The notes below the pieces were generated by a model. That model made no database searches. It was not told the DNA's origin and was given only the letters and a program-made list of their open reading frames with translations. Positions 23,719-36,745 of a DNA stretch of 64,000 nt are shown here, piece after piece. Numbering within the stretch: position 1 is the first letter of the stretch; each line of letters opens with the position of its first letter. The position numbers and the translations under genes are program-made. Source of the DNA: Pogostemon cablin (taxonomy: Eukaryota > Streptophyta > Magnoliopsida > Lamiales > Lamiaceae); NCBI GenBank assembly GCA_023678885.1, contig CM042966.1:25186028-25250027 (forward strand), given 5' to 3'.

Positions 23719-25343
23719 TAATTGTCACTTTTTTCACCTACATTTTAATGTCTTTTTATGTGTATTTTCGTATTATTTTATTCATATTTTTGTATATTTT
23801 GATGGTGTTTTGTGTTATTATAGAAATGTGTGAAAATAAGTTTAAACTTATGAAAAACATGTGAAAATGAAGTAAAATGGAGACAGGAGCTGAAATGAAA
23901 AACGAGTGCACAACTTGATGCAAAAAATGGAGATGAAATGAAAATCCAAAGCATGACATTAAAACTCAGTCGAATTTCTGAATTTCGATCGATTTTCTCG
24001 TACCGCATTGGGCTGAAAGAATTATCATAAAAACTCGATCGAGTTTTTAAAATTAGGTCGAGTTTCTCTGACAGCGCAGATTTGAAAAATAGAGAAAATC
24101 ACGAAAATTCGACCGAAGCGGAGAAACTCGATCGAATTTTTGTGCAAAATTACAGCTGTCAAGTTTGATTTCAGGATTTTCCAAGGGAGTATAAATACCC
24201 CCAATTTTAACATTTCAAGGAGAGAATTCGTAGGGTTTTTGCTGGACACACACATCACACTCATTTCCTTCATTTTACACCATCATCTTCATCCATTCTT
24301 CATCCATTCTCCTATACTTGAATCCATCCATTAAATCCACCATCCAAGTGATCAAGGGAGTAAGGAGGAGTGAAGATTGCAAGAAGAAGAAGGAGAACTC
24401 CATTGAAGAACTTCAAAAGGGGAATCTATTTCTAAATTTTGTGAACTTCTTTATAATTTTGTCATGGGATTTATAGTTACAATCGTCTATGTTGTTTTCT
24501 TTAAGACTATGATAGACTAATCTGCTTTGTGAGATTAGCTCCATGATTGGTGTTGGATAATTTAGTTTTTATGCAAATTTCATTTTAATCTTAGTTGACA
24601 TTTGTGTTATTTCTATCATTAATGTTAATTGCTTATGTATGATTTGTGTGATCAATTGTCATGAGCATGTGATTAGATTGAGAAATCAATTATGTGTTTA
24701 GGATAGTTCATTAAATCATTTCATCATATACTTCATGTGCATTAATTTAGAATGTGATAGAGATATCCTTGTAGATTTAGAACCCTTTGATAGAATATTT
24801 GATTAGCTTAATCGAGAGATTAGTTGATTAATGAGAGGGCCCAAACCATTAGTGGATTCATAGTATATAATTAGAAAACTTGTAGAGTAATTAGTACCTA
24901 GTGGGAGGTGTTAACTTTGGTCTCGATCCTATGTACTTTTGGGAGCCTTCTTAAGGGCCCACAACTTAAGTAACTTGAGAGAGAGCTTAAGATACATTAG
25001 TGATCGCTTCTATGCCATGTCCATGAAAGATTATAATTAATTGCATGATAACTTTATTATATATGCCATGATTGTTGCTAATCTCATTCTTGCATCATTT
25101 GGAATCCATTCATTCATTTTTGCATTCATTTTATCATTTATTTCTTGTATTAGTTTAATTGCATTTATTTGCAAACTGATAATCATCCTTTCGATCGTCC
25201 TTATAAAATAACGATAAACTTGAGATTGTTTAAACTCTAGCATGTTCCTCCCTTGAGTTTGATATTTTTCTTTCTTGGCCATTCGTTGTATACAACGGTA
25301 GAGTATTTCTTGCTCTATAAACACATAAGCAAAATTACGATCA
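23719..25343 (+). repeat. 5' LTR of element 1
   Basis: About 1,625 bp. Contains the 20-bp perfect palindrome AAAAACTCGATCGAGTTTTT (24029-24048), a TATA box TATAAATAC (24190), a leader beginning with A/C-rich sequence, a stem-loop near 24516-24539 and an end ATTACGATCA. The exact start is uncertain: TAATTGTCAC at 23719 aligns with the start of the 3' LTR, but TGATGAG seven bases upstream could also be included. Confidence 0.75.
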
Positions 25344-25504
25344 AGAAAATGGCGACGTTGTCATTTACTATAGAGTATTTTTATTTATTTATTTATTTTT
25401 ATATTTTGCATCTTATATTTGTTTTAGAAAATTTGCTCTAATTTTTCTTTCTCTTGTAGGTGCATACCTTGAGAAGGAAGAAGAAGGTGAACAAGCCAAA
25501 AAAT

Positions 25505-26695
25505 ATGAGCTTCATGGATATTATTTGAAATATGGTGAATAGAATTGCTCTTCCCATTATGAACACACAAGGAGATGTGGAAAATTTTCAAGGATTTTAA
25601 ATGCCAAAATTTGAGTCAAACTTGCAACTGGATTTCGGAGTACAAGTTCCTAATATGCAATTCCAACAACAAAGTCGAAAATTTTGGAGTTCCTCACCAA
25701 ATACATCAACAAGTTTACCCTCAAGTTGTGGGAGATGTTGACTACATGCAAGGGAGAAATTTTCAAGAAAATTTTCCTAGAAATCAAGAAGTAAATCAAC
25801 CACAATTATAGGGTTATTCTAATCAAAGTGACCACAAAGTGATGCTTGGAGAAAAGTTATTTGAAATGGTTATGGAGCGCTTGGAAAAAGGAAGAAAGTC
25901 TAATGATGCGTGTATTGATAGAATCGGAAACTTGTGTGAAAGGATAACAAGTAAAATCGTAGCATTCGATGCTAGGTTGAATTCAATGGAGCACCAAGTT
26001 AGTCAAGTTGTGTCCATCGTGGAAAGACTTCAAGAAGAAAACAACAAGCCTTCTACTTCTGAAACAAAGAATCCATGCATGGTTGTTAAGGTTAGAGAAT
26101 ATGATAGTTTGGGGGATGATGAGACAATGAAGGAAAAGAGAGAAAGAGTTCCTAAGTGGGTGAAAGCAAAGGAGTTGAAAGAAGAGTTGAAGGGGGAATT
26201 CGAAATATTTGTCGAGTCTTTAAAATGATAATTGAGAAAGTAAAGCTTCGAAATCAAGAAGGGATTCATGTCCTTATGGAAGAAAAGAAACCTCCGAAAA
26301 CTAAGATCATGGACCTTGCTCCACACAAGGCAAAAAATCCTCATTCTATTGAAATTTCAAACTCTCTTAAGAATTTTCATGATTTCATTGATAAAAATTT
26401 GTTTGTTGACAATTGTAGGAAAAGGGTTGCAAAAGGACACCAACACTTGTCATTGCCTGAATTCTTATCGGGGCATGTGGTTGAAGTTTAAAATTCATAT
26501 GGAGCCCGATGGAAAAAGTGGAACAAGTGGAAAGGGTCATTCCTTGCGAAGAACACTTTGGAAAAAAATTGCTCGAACTATTTAACAAGAAATGAAACGT
26601 TCTTGTGGTTGAATGAGAGAGTACAAGGCACTATTTCAAGAATAAACCTATGAGAGTGCCGAAAGATTATTCTAGACCACCATCAGCTCGATAAT
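25505..26695 (+). pseudogene. Unknown ORF of element 1 (copy of the element 2 gene), broken
   Basis: Starts MSFMDII then stops at once (TGA where element 2 has CGA). It continues in shifted frames: 25839-26228 gives ELKGEFEIFVESLK and EHQDVSQVV-type heptad-rich sequence; a 1-bp deletion near 26222 shifts it into 26156-26491, ending FHDFIDKNLFVDNCRKR and GHQHLSLPEFL. Its match to the element 2 gene is clear over the full length. The predicted protein is hydrophilic, Glu/Lys-rich and probably coiled-coil in the middle. I recognise no retroviral domain, no zinc knuckle and no catalytic motif. Confidence 0.65.
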
Positions 26696-28748
26696 CCCTT
26701 CTGGCTTGAAAACGTTAAACTTAGCGCTAGATGGGAGGCAACCCATCATTATTTTTATTGCTTTATTTATTGCTTTCAATAAGGATGATGAATTTGATGT
26801 TTGTTTGTTAAGTTGTGTTGCTTGCATTATTTTTGGTATGTAAGTTGGATGAATTCATGAGGAGAATTGGATACTTGTTTATAAGAAGATTATAGACGGA
26901 AACTACAATGGTAAGTCTCACCACTCTTTACAAACTTAACTCTCAACTCTTGTTTCGATTCAAGTTTGGGGGGCTAGTGCGTGGTGTGACTCACTACGAT
27001 TTTATTGTATTGATTGTGGGATTTTCTTGTAAAATGGAGTAATTTAAAAATTTCTCATGAGTTTGGGGTTGAATTTTGGTTCAATTGGTGGTGTTGAAGT
27101 GCATGATAGTCTGTATGTTTATTGCAATTGTTGAGCTTATAGTTTGATGAGTTTTAGAGCATATATGAAGCGTATTAGAAGTACGAATCGAGCCCTGAAG
27201 CCCTTGACATCCAGTTCTATTACCAAATGCCTTTCAAGGAGTTCACTTTACACCTTATCATTTCCATTTGCTTAGTATAATTTGATTTTGATGTTTATTT
27301 GTGGAGTAGCAAGCTACTTTATTTATTATATTTGTGGGAGGTTTACTTTCGTAATTTAGGATTTTAATTTTCAATCAAAATGGGAATATTTGTGAGTTTA
27401 CTTGATTATGGATGTTATGAATGTGGGCTTAATTCTCTAATGATAGTGATTTTTATTTTTGCATGTTATGTGTTTTTGTATTGTTTCTTGTTTTGTGTGT
27501 TTCGTATTCTTGTTTTGGGACGTTTGACGGTTTGTTTTAGGGATGTTGTGAGTCATTTTTGAATATGAGTGATGATATATTGTTGTGATAAGTGATGACA
27601 AATTATGATTAAGAATCTCTACACTTTAAAATTTTGACATGTTTTACTTAACTTGTTCAATTTTGAGATGAATTTTGATGTAATAAGTTCCTCAAGGTCT
27701 GAACATGAACTTGTAAGTATTTGAGCCTCAACCGTGCATACATGTTTATTCTTCATGAGTGGATCGATTGAGTTTGGTAAGCTAGAACTTGCTCAAGGAC
27801 TACAAAAACGAGCCCGATTAGTGGAGATTAGTAAAATGATCTTAGGCCAGTCTTGTTATTTATAGTCATTGTCATTTATTCCCTTACCTTATATGTCATC
27901 CCTAGTCAACCAATTTAAGCCTATAAGCCCATTTCTTGTGAATTTAGCACATTACAAGCTACGATTACCCACTTAAGCCTTATATATATACCCTTTGTGT
28001 GGTGATTTAGGAGACGGTGATTAGCGAGGTTTGATAAGTTATTGTGCAAAAGAAGAAAGAAAATGGTAAACAAGCAAGAAAAATGATGAAAAGAACACAA
28101 GCAAGAATGTACCTGCAACCTTAAACAAGAGAAGGAGCAAAGTAACAATATGCTCAAGAAAATCATGAAAGTCAAAGAAAGGAAGTGGGAATCAAAAGAA
28201 GCTCGAAAATCTAAGGAAAGTTGATGATTAGTGCTTGTGATTAACAAAGATAAGAAAGGAAGATATAGAAGTGAAGAAATTGAGGAAATTAACCATCTCT
28301 TCGATTACTTACACTTGATTAGTCACTATAATCTATATTCTTCCTACCCTAACTAAAAAGCCTATCATTACATCCAAACGTAAAGACCTTTTTTATCATT
28401 AATTGAAATTTTGGTGATTTGTGAACGTAGTCCATGAGCAAGCTTATAGCGAGTCGAGCCAATCGATTAATAAGTATTGCTTTACCTCACTTTATAGAGC
28501 GTTGAGAGAAATTTATATCCGATGAGAGGCTTGGACCGAAAGGGACTATATTACTCTTTATTCTCTTTTGATTGAACTTGTTAATATTTTTTGCATGTTA
28601 TGAGTTTAATGTTGTAGGGTAACTTGGCATGATTTGAAGTTTTTATTGTTATTAATGTGTTATTGCTTATGTTCGTCAGGTCTTTTCCTAGGCGAAAATT
28701 TCTCCTCTTTGTTTATTGTTTTCGTTGCTCAAGGACAAACAACACTTT
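26696..28748. other. Non-coding 3' internal region of element 1
   Basis: About 2 kb without a real gene, yet clearly similar to 33096-35122 of element 2. The shared blocks include GATGGGAGGCAACCCATCAT and a C/T-poor stretch with several AAGAAAGA runs. Its conservation reflects shared ancestry; a role in RNA packaging is possible but not shown. Confidence 0.6.
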
Positions 28749-28761
28749 AAGTTTGGGGGAG

Positions 28762-30077
28762 TGATTGTCGCTATTTTCACCTAGATTTTAGTGTAATTAT
28801 ATGTGTATTTTCGTATTATTTTATCCGTATTTTTGTATATTTTGGTGGTAATTTGTATTTTTATAAAAATTTGTGAAAATAAGTTTAAACGTATAAAAAC
28901 ATGTGAAAATGGAGTAAAACGTAGATGGGAGCTGAAATGGAAAAACAAGTGCATAACTCGATGCAAAAAATGAAGATGAAGTGAAAATCCAAAGCATGCA
29001 TTAAAACTCGATCGAATTTCAAAAATTTGACCAAATTTCTCGTACCGCATTGGCCTCAAAGAATTGTTATAAAAACTCGATCGAGTTTTTAAAATTCGGT
29101 CGAGTTTATCTGACAGCGCAGATTTGGAAAACAGGGAAAAATCACAAAAATTCGACCGGAGCAGAGAAACTCAGTCTAATTTTTATGCAAAAGTACAGCT
29201 GTCAAGTGCGATTTCAGGGGGTATAAATACCCCCAATTTCAACATTTCAAGGAGAGAATTCGTAGGGTTTTTGCTGGACACACATATCACACATCATTTC
29301 CTTCATTTTACACCATCATCTTCATCCATTCTCTATCCATTCTCCTATACTTGAATCCATCTATTAAATTTACAATCCAAGTGATCAAGGAAACAAGGGG
29401 GAGTGAAGAATGCAAGAAGAAGAAGGAGAACTCCATTGAAGAACTTCAAAGGAGGAATCTATTTCTAATTTTTGTGAACTTCTTTATAGTTTTGTCATAG
29501 GATTTGTAGATACAATCGTCTATGTTGTTTTCTCTAAGACTATGATAAGCTAATCTCCTTTGTGAGATTAGCTCCATGATTGGTGTTGGATAATTTAGTT
29601 TTTATGCAAATTTAGTTTTAACCTTAATTGGCATTTGTGTAATTTCTATCGTTGATGTTGATTGCTTGATGTATATGTATGATTTGTGTGATTAATTGTC
29701 ATGGGCATGTGATTAGATTGAGAAATCAATTATGTGTTTAGGATAGTTTATTGAATCATTTCATCATACACTTCATGTGCATTAATTTAGAATGAGATAT
29801 AGATATCCTTCTAGATTTAGAACCCTTTAATAGAACATTTGATTAGCTTAATCGAGAGATTAGTTGATTAGATGAGGGGACTCAAACCATTAGTAAATTC
29901 ATGGTACCTTAAAAGGGAATATTGCCTATGATTTAGTACCTAATTAGGGAACTCGTTGAGTAATTAGTACATAGTAGGAAGTGTTCACTTTGGTCTCGAT
30001 CCTATGTGCTTTTGGAAACCTTCGTAAGGGCTTACAACTTAAGTAACTCAAGAGAGATCTTAAGATATATTAGTGAT
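28762..30077 (+). repeat. 3' LTR of element 1, first part
   Basis: Starts TGATTGTCGC after the purine tract. Carries the same 20-bp palindrome (29071-29090), TATA box (29222) and stem-loop (29549-29572) as the 5' LTR. Interrupted after GTGAT (30073-30077) by element 2. Confidence 0.8.
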
Positions 30078-31706
30078 TGATGAGTGATATTTTCACCTAG
30101 ATTTTAGTGTCTTTTTACGTGTATTCTAGTATTAGTTTATCCGTATTTATGTATATTTTGGTGGTGTTATGTGTTTTTATGGAAATGTGTAAGAATGAGC
30201 CTAAATGTATGATTTTCATGTAAAAAGAGATTCTAGATGCGAAAAGGAAGACGTAGTAAAAAGCGAATCTCAATTCGGAGTTGAAACGAGGGAGAACGAG
30301 CCAAAACAAAATGAAAAAAAACAAGGGCTGCACCACGGCCGGCCGTGTTCAGTACACGGCCAACACCTACATGAGCCGTGTACGGAACATGGCCCTATAA
30401 GCTTTGGCCGTGTTCCATCACCCGAAACACCTACACGGCCACCCCTATTGCCATGTTCCGTACACGACCGACCGTGTTTAGTACACGACCAGTGTACCAT
30501 ACACGGGCCGTGTAGGTGCAAAAAATCAGAAAAAAATCAGAATCCTTCTAAAAGCTTCCCATGGGGTATAAATACCCAATACTTCAATATTTCATGAGAT
30601 TTTTGTGGTTTTGCCCTGCACACACACCTCACACACAATTTTCTCCATTTTACACCATCATCTTCATCCATTCTTCATCCATCCATCCATACTTGATCCC
30701 CTCCATCAAATCCATCATTCAAGTGATCAAGGAAGTAAGAGAGAGTGAGATCACAAGAAGAAGAAGGATATCTCCATTGAAGCACTTCAAAGGGAGAATC
30801 TAATTCTAATTTTGTGCATTTCTTTGTAGATTGATCATGGTTTGTAAGGATTTTAATGTCTATGTTGAATTTCTTGTGACTATGAGAGGCTAATCTCCTT
30901 TGTGAGATTAGCTCCAAGATTGGTGTTGGATAATTTAGTTTTTATGCAATTGGATTTTATCTTGAATGAGCTTTGTGTTATTTCTATCATTGATTGTTGA
31001 TTGCTTGATATATATGATGATATATGTGATTAATTGTCATGGGCATGTGATTAGATTGAGAAATCAATTATGTGTTTAGGATAGTTCATTGAATCATTTC
31101 ATCATACACTTCATGTGCATTAATTTAGAATGAGATATAGATATTCTTATAGATTTAGAACCCTTTAATAGAACATTTAATTGACTTAACCGAGAGGTCG
31201 GTTGATTAGGTGAGGAGACTCAAACCATTAGTGAATTTATAGTACCTCAAAAAGGAATATTGCCTATGATTTAGTACCTCGTTAGGGAACTCGTAGAGTT
31301 TAGTACCTAGTGGGAGGTGTTCGCTATGGTATCGATTTTAAGTGCTTTTGAGAGCCTTGTTGAGGGCATACATCCTATCCATCTCGAGAGAGAGTTTTGG
31401 TGGAATTAGTGATCATTTCTATGCCTTGTCCATAAGAGATTAGAATTAATTGCATGATTACTTAATTATCTATGCCATGATTGTTGTTAATCTCATCCTT
31501 GCATTATTTGGAACCCGTCTTATCTTTTCATTCATTTATCTTTATTTCTTGCATTAGTTTAATTGCATTTATTTGCATCTTATCCTCCCTTTCCGTCGTC
31601 CTTATAAAATCACGATAAACTTGAGATCGCTTAAACTCTAGCACGTCCCTCCCTTGGGTTCGATAATTTCTTTAATTGGTCATCCTGACTATATTATGAC
31701 TAATCA
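30078..31706 (+). repeat. 5' LTR of element 2
   Basis: 1,629 bp, TGATGAGTGA..CTAATCA. The U3 part (about 30330-30530) is GC-rich and packed with GGCCGTGT/ACACGGCC motifs, including the perfect palindrome CACGGCCGGCCGTG (30334-30347). TATA box TATAAATAC follows at 30567, and a perfect 9-bp stem-loop at 30889-30912. Confidence 0.88.
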
Positions 31707-31708
31707 AA

Positions 31709-31725
31709 TGGCGCCGTTGCCGGAG
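31709..31725 (+). other. Primer-binding site of element 2 (tRNA-Asp type)
   Basis: TGGCGCCGTTGCCGGAG, two bases after the LTR end, matches TGGCGCCGTTGCCGGGG, the tRNA-Asp complement used by plant Athila/Tat Gypsy elements, with one mismatch. Confidence 0.9.
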
Positions 31726-31895
31726 AAATAACGGTCGTTAGAAGTTTGACAAATAATTGTTTAGAGTGGTCTTAATAAGGACATTTTTTTTATTTTTGCA
31801 TCTTATATTTGCTTTGGAAAATTTTGTTCAAATTTTTCTTTCTCTTGTAGGTGTATACATTGAGAAGGAAGAAGAAGGAGAACAAGCCCAAAAAT

Positions 31896-33095
31896 ATGAG
31901 CTACATGGATATTCTTCGAGATATGGTGAATAGAAGTGTTCATCCCACTTTGAACACACAAGAAAATTTTCAAAGACATCAAATGCCAAATTTTGAGCCA
32001 AACTTGCAACCGAATTTCAGACATCAAGTGCCTAATATGCAATTCCAACAGCAAGGTTATGAAGATTTTGGAGTTCCTCATCAAATGCATCAACAAGTAT
32101 ACCCCCAAGGTGTGGAAGATTTTTTTCAAGGAAATTTTTATAGAAATCAAGAAGGAAATCAACCACAACTATGGAGAGATTTTCAAAACTCCAACACCTC
32201 TTATCCCTCCCAACGTGACTACAAAGAGAAGCTTAGAGAAGAGTTGTTTGAAAAGATGATGGAACGTTTGGAATATGGGATGGAGCATATGGAGAAGGAG
32301 AGGAAGTACAATGAAGCGTGGATGGATCGAATAGGAAATTAGTGTGAAATAGTGACAAGTGCAATCGTAGCATTCGGTGCTAGGTTGGATTCCATTGAAC
32401 ACCAAGTTAGTCAAGTTGTGTCCACCATGGAGAGACTTCAAGAAGAGAACAACAAGTCTTCTACCTCTGGAACATAGAATCTATGCATGGCCATTAAAGA
32501 TTGGAAAGAGGATAGTTTGGGAGTTGATGAGGTTATGAAGGAGAAGAGAGAAAGAGTTCCTAAGTGGGTGAAAGCCAAAGAGTTGAAAGAATAGTTCAAG
32601 GGGGAATTCGAAAGATTTGTCGAGTCTCTTGAAGTGATGGTTGAGAAAGTAAAACTTCAAAATCAAGAAGAGTTTCATGTCCTTATGGAAGAAAAGAAAC
32701 CTCCAAAAACTAAGATCATGGATTCTACTCCCCACAAGCCAAAACCTTCTCATTCTATTGAACTTTCAAATTCTCTTAAGAATTTTCATGATTTCATTGA
32801 TAAAAACTTGTTTGTTGAAAATTGTAGAAAAAAGATTGCAAGAGGGCACCAACACTTGTCAATGCCTGAATTCTTACCGGGGGATGTGGTTGAAGTTCAA
32901 AATGCATATAAAACCCCATGGAAAAAGTGGAATAAGTGGAAAAGGCCATTCCTTGTGAAGAACGCATTCAGAGAATAATTTCTTGAGCTATTTAACAAGA
33001 AGGAAAATGTTCTAGTGGTTGAATGTGAGAGCACAAATCACTACTTTAAGAAGAAACCTATGATAGTGCTTAAGGACTATTCAAGACCACCATGA
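31896..33095 (+). pseudogene. Unknown ORF of element 2, about 400 codons, broken by four stops
   Basis: A single frame phase runs from the ATG at 31896 (MSYMDILRDMVNRSVHPTLN) to TGA at 33093-33095, broken by TAG at 32340, near 32475 and near 32590, and TAA near 32976. The N-terminal third is Gln/Asn/Pro-rich (MPNFEPNLQPNF, MQFQQQGYEDFG). The middle (about residues 110-210) is Glu/Lys-rich with heptad-like spacing (LREELFEKMMERLE, RLDSIEHQVSQVVSTMERLQ). The C-terminal part has FHDFIDKNLFVENC, LPGDVVEVQNAY and LKDYSRPP. The same order occurs in element 1. A Gln-rich plus coiled-coil layout could fit a structural, gag-like role, but no known domain is recognisable and function is unknown. Confidence 0.7.
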
Positions 33096-35122
33096 GCTAA
33101 AGACTATCGTCTAGCTTGAAGACGTTAAACTTAGCGCTCGATGGGAGGCAACCCATCATTATCTTTATTGTTTTATTTCATGCTTTCAATAAGGATTGTG
33201 GATTTGATTTTGTTTTGCAATTTTTGGTATGTAGGTTGATTGTGCTCGTGAGGAGAATGCGTATTGAAGATACGGGAAGTGCTTGATTTGAAATGTGTAA
33301 GTATATCATACTACTTTTTGCAAAATTAACTCGAAACTCTTGTTTCAATTTAAGTTTGGGGGGATATGGCGTGGTGAGACATACTTTGTCTTGAAAGCAT
33401 ATACTTTTCGTGTTTTTGAGCTAATTTTAAAAATTATCTCATGAGCATTGGTTTGATTTTGGTATGATTGGTGGTGTTAAAGTGCATGATGATCCATATT
33501 TTTAATGAAATTGTTGAGCTAATGGTTTTGTTGAGCATGTATGAAGGGTATTGGAAGCATGAATTGAGCTCGGAGCCAAAAACTTCTACTACTAAATGCC
33601 TATTGAGGGAGTTCATTCTACACCCTACACTTTTATGTACTTAGCATAATTTGATTTGATTTGGATTGATGTGATTAGCATGTTGCTTCATGTGTTATGT
33701 TTGTGAGAGATTTACTTTCGTAATTAGGATTTTCTTTTCAATCAAGGTTGGGATGATTGTGAGTTATATTGATTATGGATGATATGAGTGTGTTCTTCAT
33801 TTTCTATTGATGGTGATTTTTATTCTTGCGTGTTATGTGTTTTTGGTTGTTTCTTATTTAAGTTGTGTCTTTATTTTATGTTTTGTGCATATTTTTATTT
33901 TTGTCTAGAGTTGTTTGGTGGTTTATTTTGGGATGTCATGAGTCGTTTTTGAATGTGAGCGATAACATGTTGTTGTGATAAGTGATGACAAGTTATGATT
34001 AAGAATCTCTACACTTTCGAATTGTGACATGTTTTATTTAACTTGTTCAATTTTGAGATGAATGTGGTGTAAAAAGTCCTTTAGGTCCAAGCATAAGTTT
34101 GTGAGAACTTGAGCCTCAACCATGCATACATGGTATTTCTTCATGAGTGGATCGATTGAGTGTTGATAAGCTAGAACTTGCTCAAGAACTATAGGAACGA
34201 GCCCGATTTGTGGAGATTACTGACATGATCTAAGGTCATCCTTGTTATTTAATAGTCATTGCCATATATTTTCATACCATGAACATCATCCCTAGTCAAC
34301 CATTTTGAGCCTATAAGCATATTTCTTGTGAATTTAGCATATTACAAGCCTTGATTACCCACTTCAGCCTTAGATATATACTCTATGTGTGGGTGATTGA
34401 GGAAATGGTAGCTAGAAAAATTTGATGAGATAACAAAAGAAAGAAAGGAAATGGTAAACAAGCAAGAAAAATGATGAAAAAGAGCACAAACAAGAATGAA
34501 CATGCAACCTCAAAACAAGAAAATGAGCAAAGCAACAACAAAATGCTTAAGTATTTAAAAGTTCGAAGAAGGAAGCATGCATTGAAAGAAGCTCAATTCA
34601 AGAAAAGTTGATGATTAGTGCTTGTGATTAGCAAATGTAAGAAAGGAAGAAAGAGAAGTGAAGAAGTTGGAGAAATTGACCATCTCTTCGATTACTTACA
34701 CTTGTTTAGTCACTATTACCATATTCTTCCTACCATATTAAAGAGCCTATCATTACATCCTTAATGAAAGACCTTTTTGATCATTGATTGATGCTTTGGT
34801 GGTTTGTGAATGTAGTCCACGATCAAGCTTATAGCGAGTCGAGCCAATTGATTGATGAGTGTTGTTTTACCTCATATTAAAGAGTGTTGAGTGAAATTGA
34901 TATTCCATTGTGAGGCTTGGACAAAAAGGGACTATATTACACTTTGTGATTGAACTTGTTAATTTCTCATGTCATGAGTTTAATGTTTTAGGACGACTTA
35001 GCATACATTGTGATTCTTATCGCTATTAACGTGTTATTACTTATGTTCGTTTAGTCTTTTCCAAGGTAAAAATCTCACTTCTTGGTTTATCATTTTTGTT
35101 GTGCGGGAACGCACAACACTTT
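33096..35122. other. Non-coding 3' internal region of element 2
   Basis: Similar to 26696-28748 of element 1. Contains GATGGGAGGCAACCCATCAT near 33140, a phrase characteristic of plant Athila/Tat elements. No gene. Confidence 0.6.
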
Positions 35123-35135
35123 AAGTTTGGAGGTG

Positions 35136-36740
35136 TGATTAGTGATATTTTCACCTAGATTTTAATGTCTTCTTACGTGTATTTCGTATTAGTTTATCCG
35201 TATTTATGTATATTTTGGTGGTGTTTTGTGTTTTTATGAAAATGTGTGAGAATGAGCTTAAATGTATGATTTTCAGGTAAAAAGAGATTCTAGACGCGAA
35301 AAGGAAGATGTAGAAAAAAGCGAATCTCAATTCGGAGTTGAAACGAAGGAGAACGAGCCAAAATAAAATGAAGAAAAATAGGGGCTGCACCAACACGGCC
35401 GGGCGTGTTCAGTACACGGCCAACACCTACAAGAGCCGTGTACGGAACATGGCCCTGTAAGCTTTGGCCGTGTTCCGTCACCCGAAACACCTACACGGCG
35501 GCCGGTTGTGTTCAGTACACGACCAGTGTACCGTACACGGGCAGTGTAGGTGCAAAAAATCAGAAAAAATCAGAATCCTTCTTGAAGCTTCCCAAAGGGT
35601 ATAAATACCAATACTTCAATATTTCATGAGATTTTCGTGGTTTTGCCCTGCACACACACCTCACACACCATTTTCTCCATTTTACACCATCATCTTCATC
35701 CATTCTTCATCAATCTATCCGTATTTGATCCCCTCTATCAAATCCACCATCCAAATGATCAAGGAAGCAAGGGAGAGTGAGATCACAAGAAGAAGGAAAT
35801 CTCTATTGAAACACTTCAAAGGGGGAATCTAATTCTAATTTTTGTGCATTTCTTTATAGATTGATCATGGTTTGTAAGGATTTTAATGTCTATGTTGAAT
35901 TTCTTGTGACTATGAGAGGCTAATCTCCTTTGTGAGATTAGCTCCATGATTGGTGTTGGATAATTTAAGTTTTATGCAATTGGAATTTAATCTTGAATGG
36001 GCTTTGTGTTATTTCTATCATTGATTGTTGATTGCTTGATATATATGATAATATGTGTGATTAATTGTCATGGGCATGTGATTAGATTGAGAAATCAATT
36101 ATGCATTTAGGATAGTTCATTGAATCATTTCATCATAAACTTCATGTGCATTAATTTAGAATGAGATAGAGATATCCTTTTAGATTTAGAACTCTTTGAT
36201 AGAACATTTAATTGGCTTTACCGAGAGGTTGGTTGATTAGGTGAGGAGTCTCAAACTATTAGTGAATTCATAGTACCTTAAAAGGGAATATTGCCTATGA
36301 TTTAGTACATCGTTAGGGAACTCGTAGAGTAATTAGTACCTAGTGGGAGATGTTCGCTATGGTATCGATCTTAAGTACTTTTGGGAGTCTTGTTGAGGGC
36401 CTACATCCTATCCATCTCGAGAGAGAGTTTAGGTGGAATTAGTGATCACTTCTATGCCTTGTCCATGAGAGATTAGAATTAATTGCATGATTACTTAATT
36501 ATCTATGTCATGATTGTTGTTAATCTCATTCTTGCATCATTTGGAACCCGTTTTATCTTTGCATTCATTTTATCTTTATTTATTGCATTAGTTTAATTGC
36601 ATTTATTTGCTTCTTATCCTCCCTTTCCATCGTCCTTATAAAATCACGATAAACTTGAGATCGCTTAAACTCGAGTACGTTCCTCCCTTGGGTTCGATAA
36701 ATTCTTTAATTGGTCATCCTGACTATACTACGACCAATCA
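35136..36740 (+). repeat. 3' LTR of element 2
   Basis: 1,605 bp. Same palindromic U3 block (about 35395-35560, partly shortened), TATA box (35600) and stem-loop (35919-35942) as the 5' LTR; ends ACCAATCA. Differences from the 5' LTR are modest, including a deletion in the GC-rich U3 block. Confidence 0.88.
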
Positions 36741-36745
36741 GTGAT

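Larger units (their letters stand above)
30078..36740 (+). mobile_element. Element 2: non-autonomous Athila-like LTR retrotransposon nested in element 1
   Basis: LTRs 30078-31706 and 35136-36740, target-site duplication GTGAT (30073-30077 and 36741-36745), primer-binding site TGGCGCCGTTGCCGGAG at 31709 (complement of plant tRNA-Asp) and purine tract AAGTTTGGAGGTG at 35123-35135. Total 6.66 kb. It holds one long, nearly continuous gene of unknown function and no pol. Same family as element 1, but with a different U3 motif set. It inserted into the 3' LTR of element 1 and is therefore younger. Confidence 0.88.
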
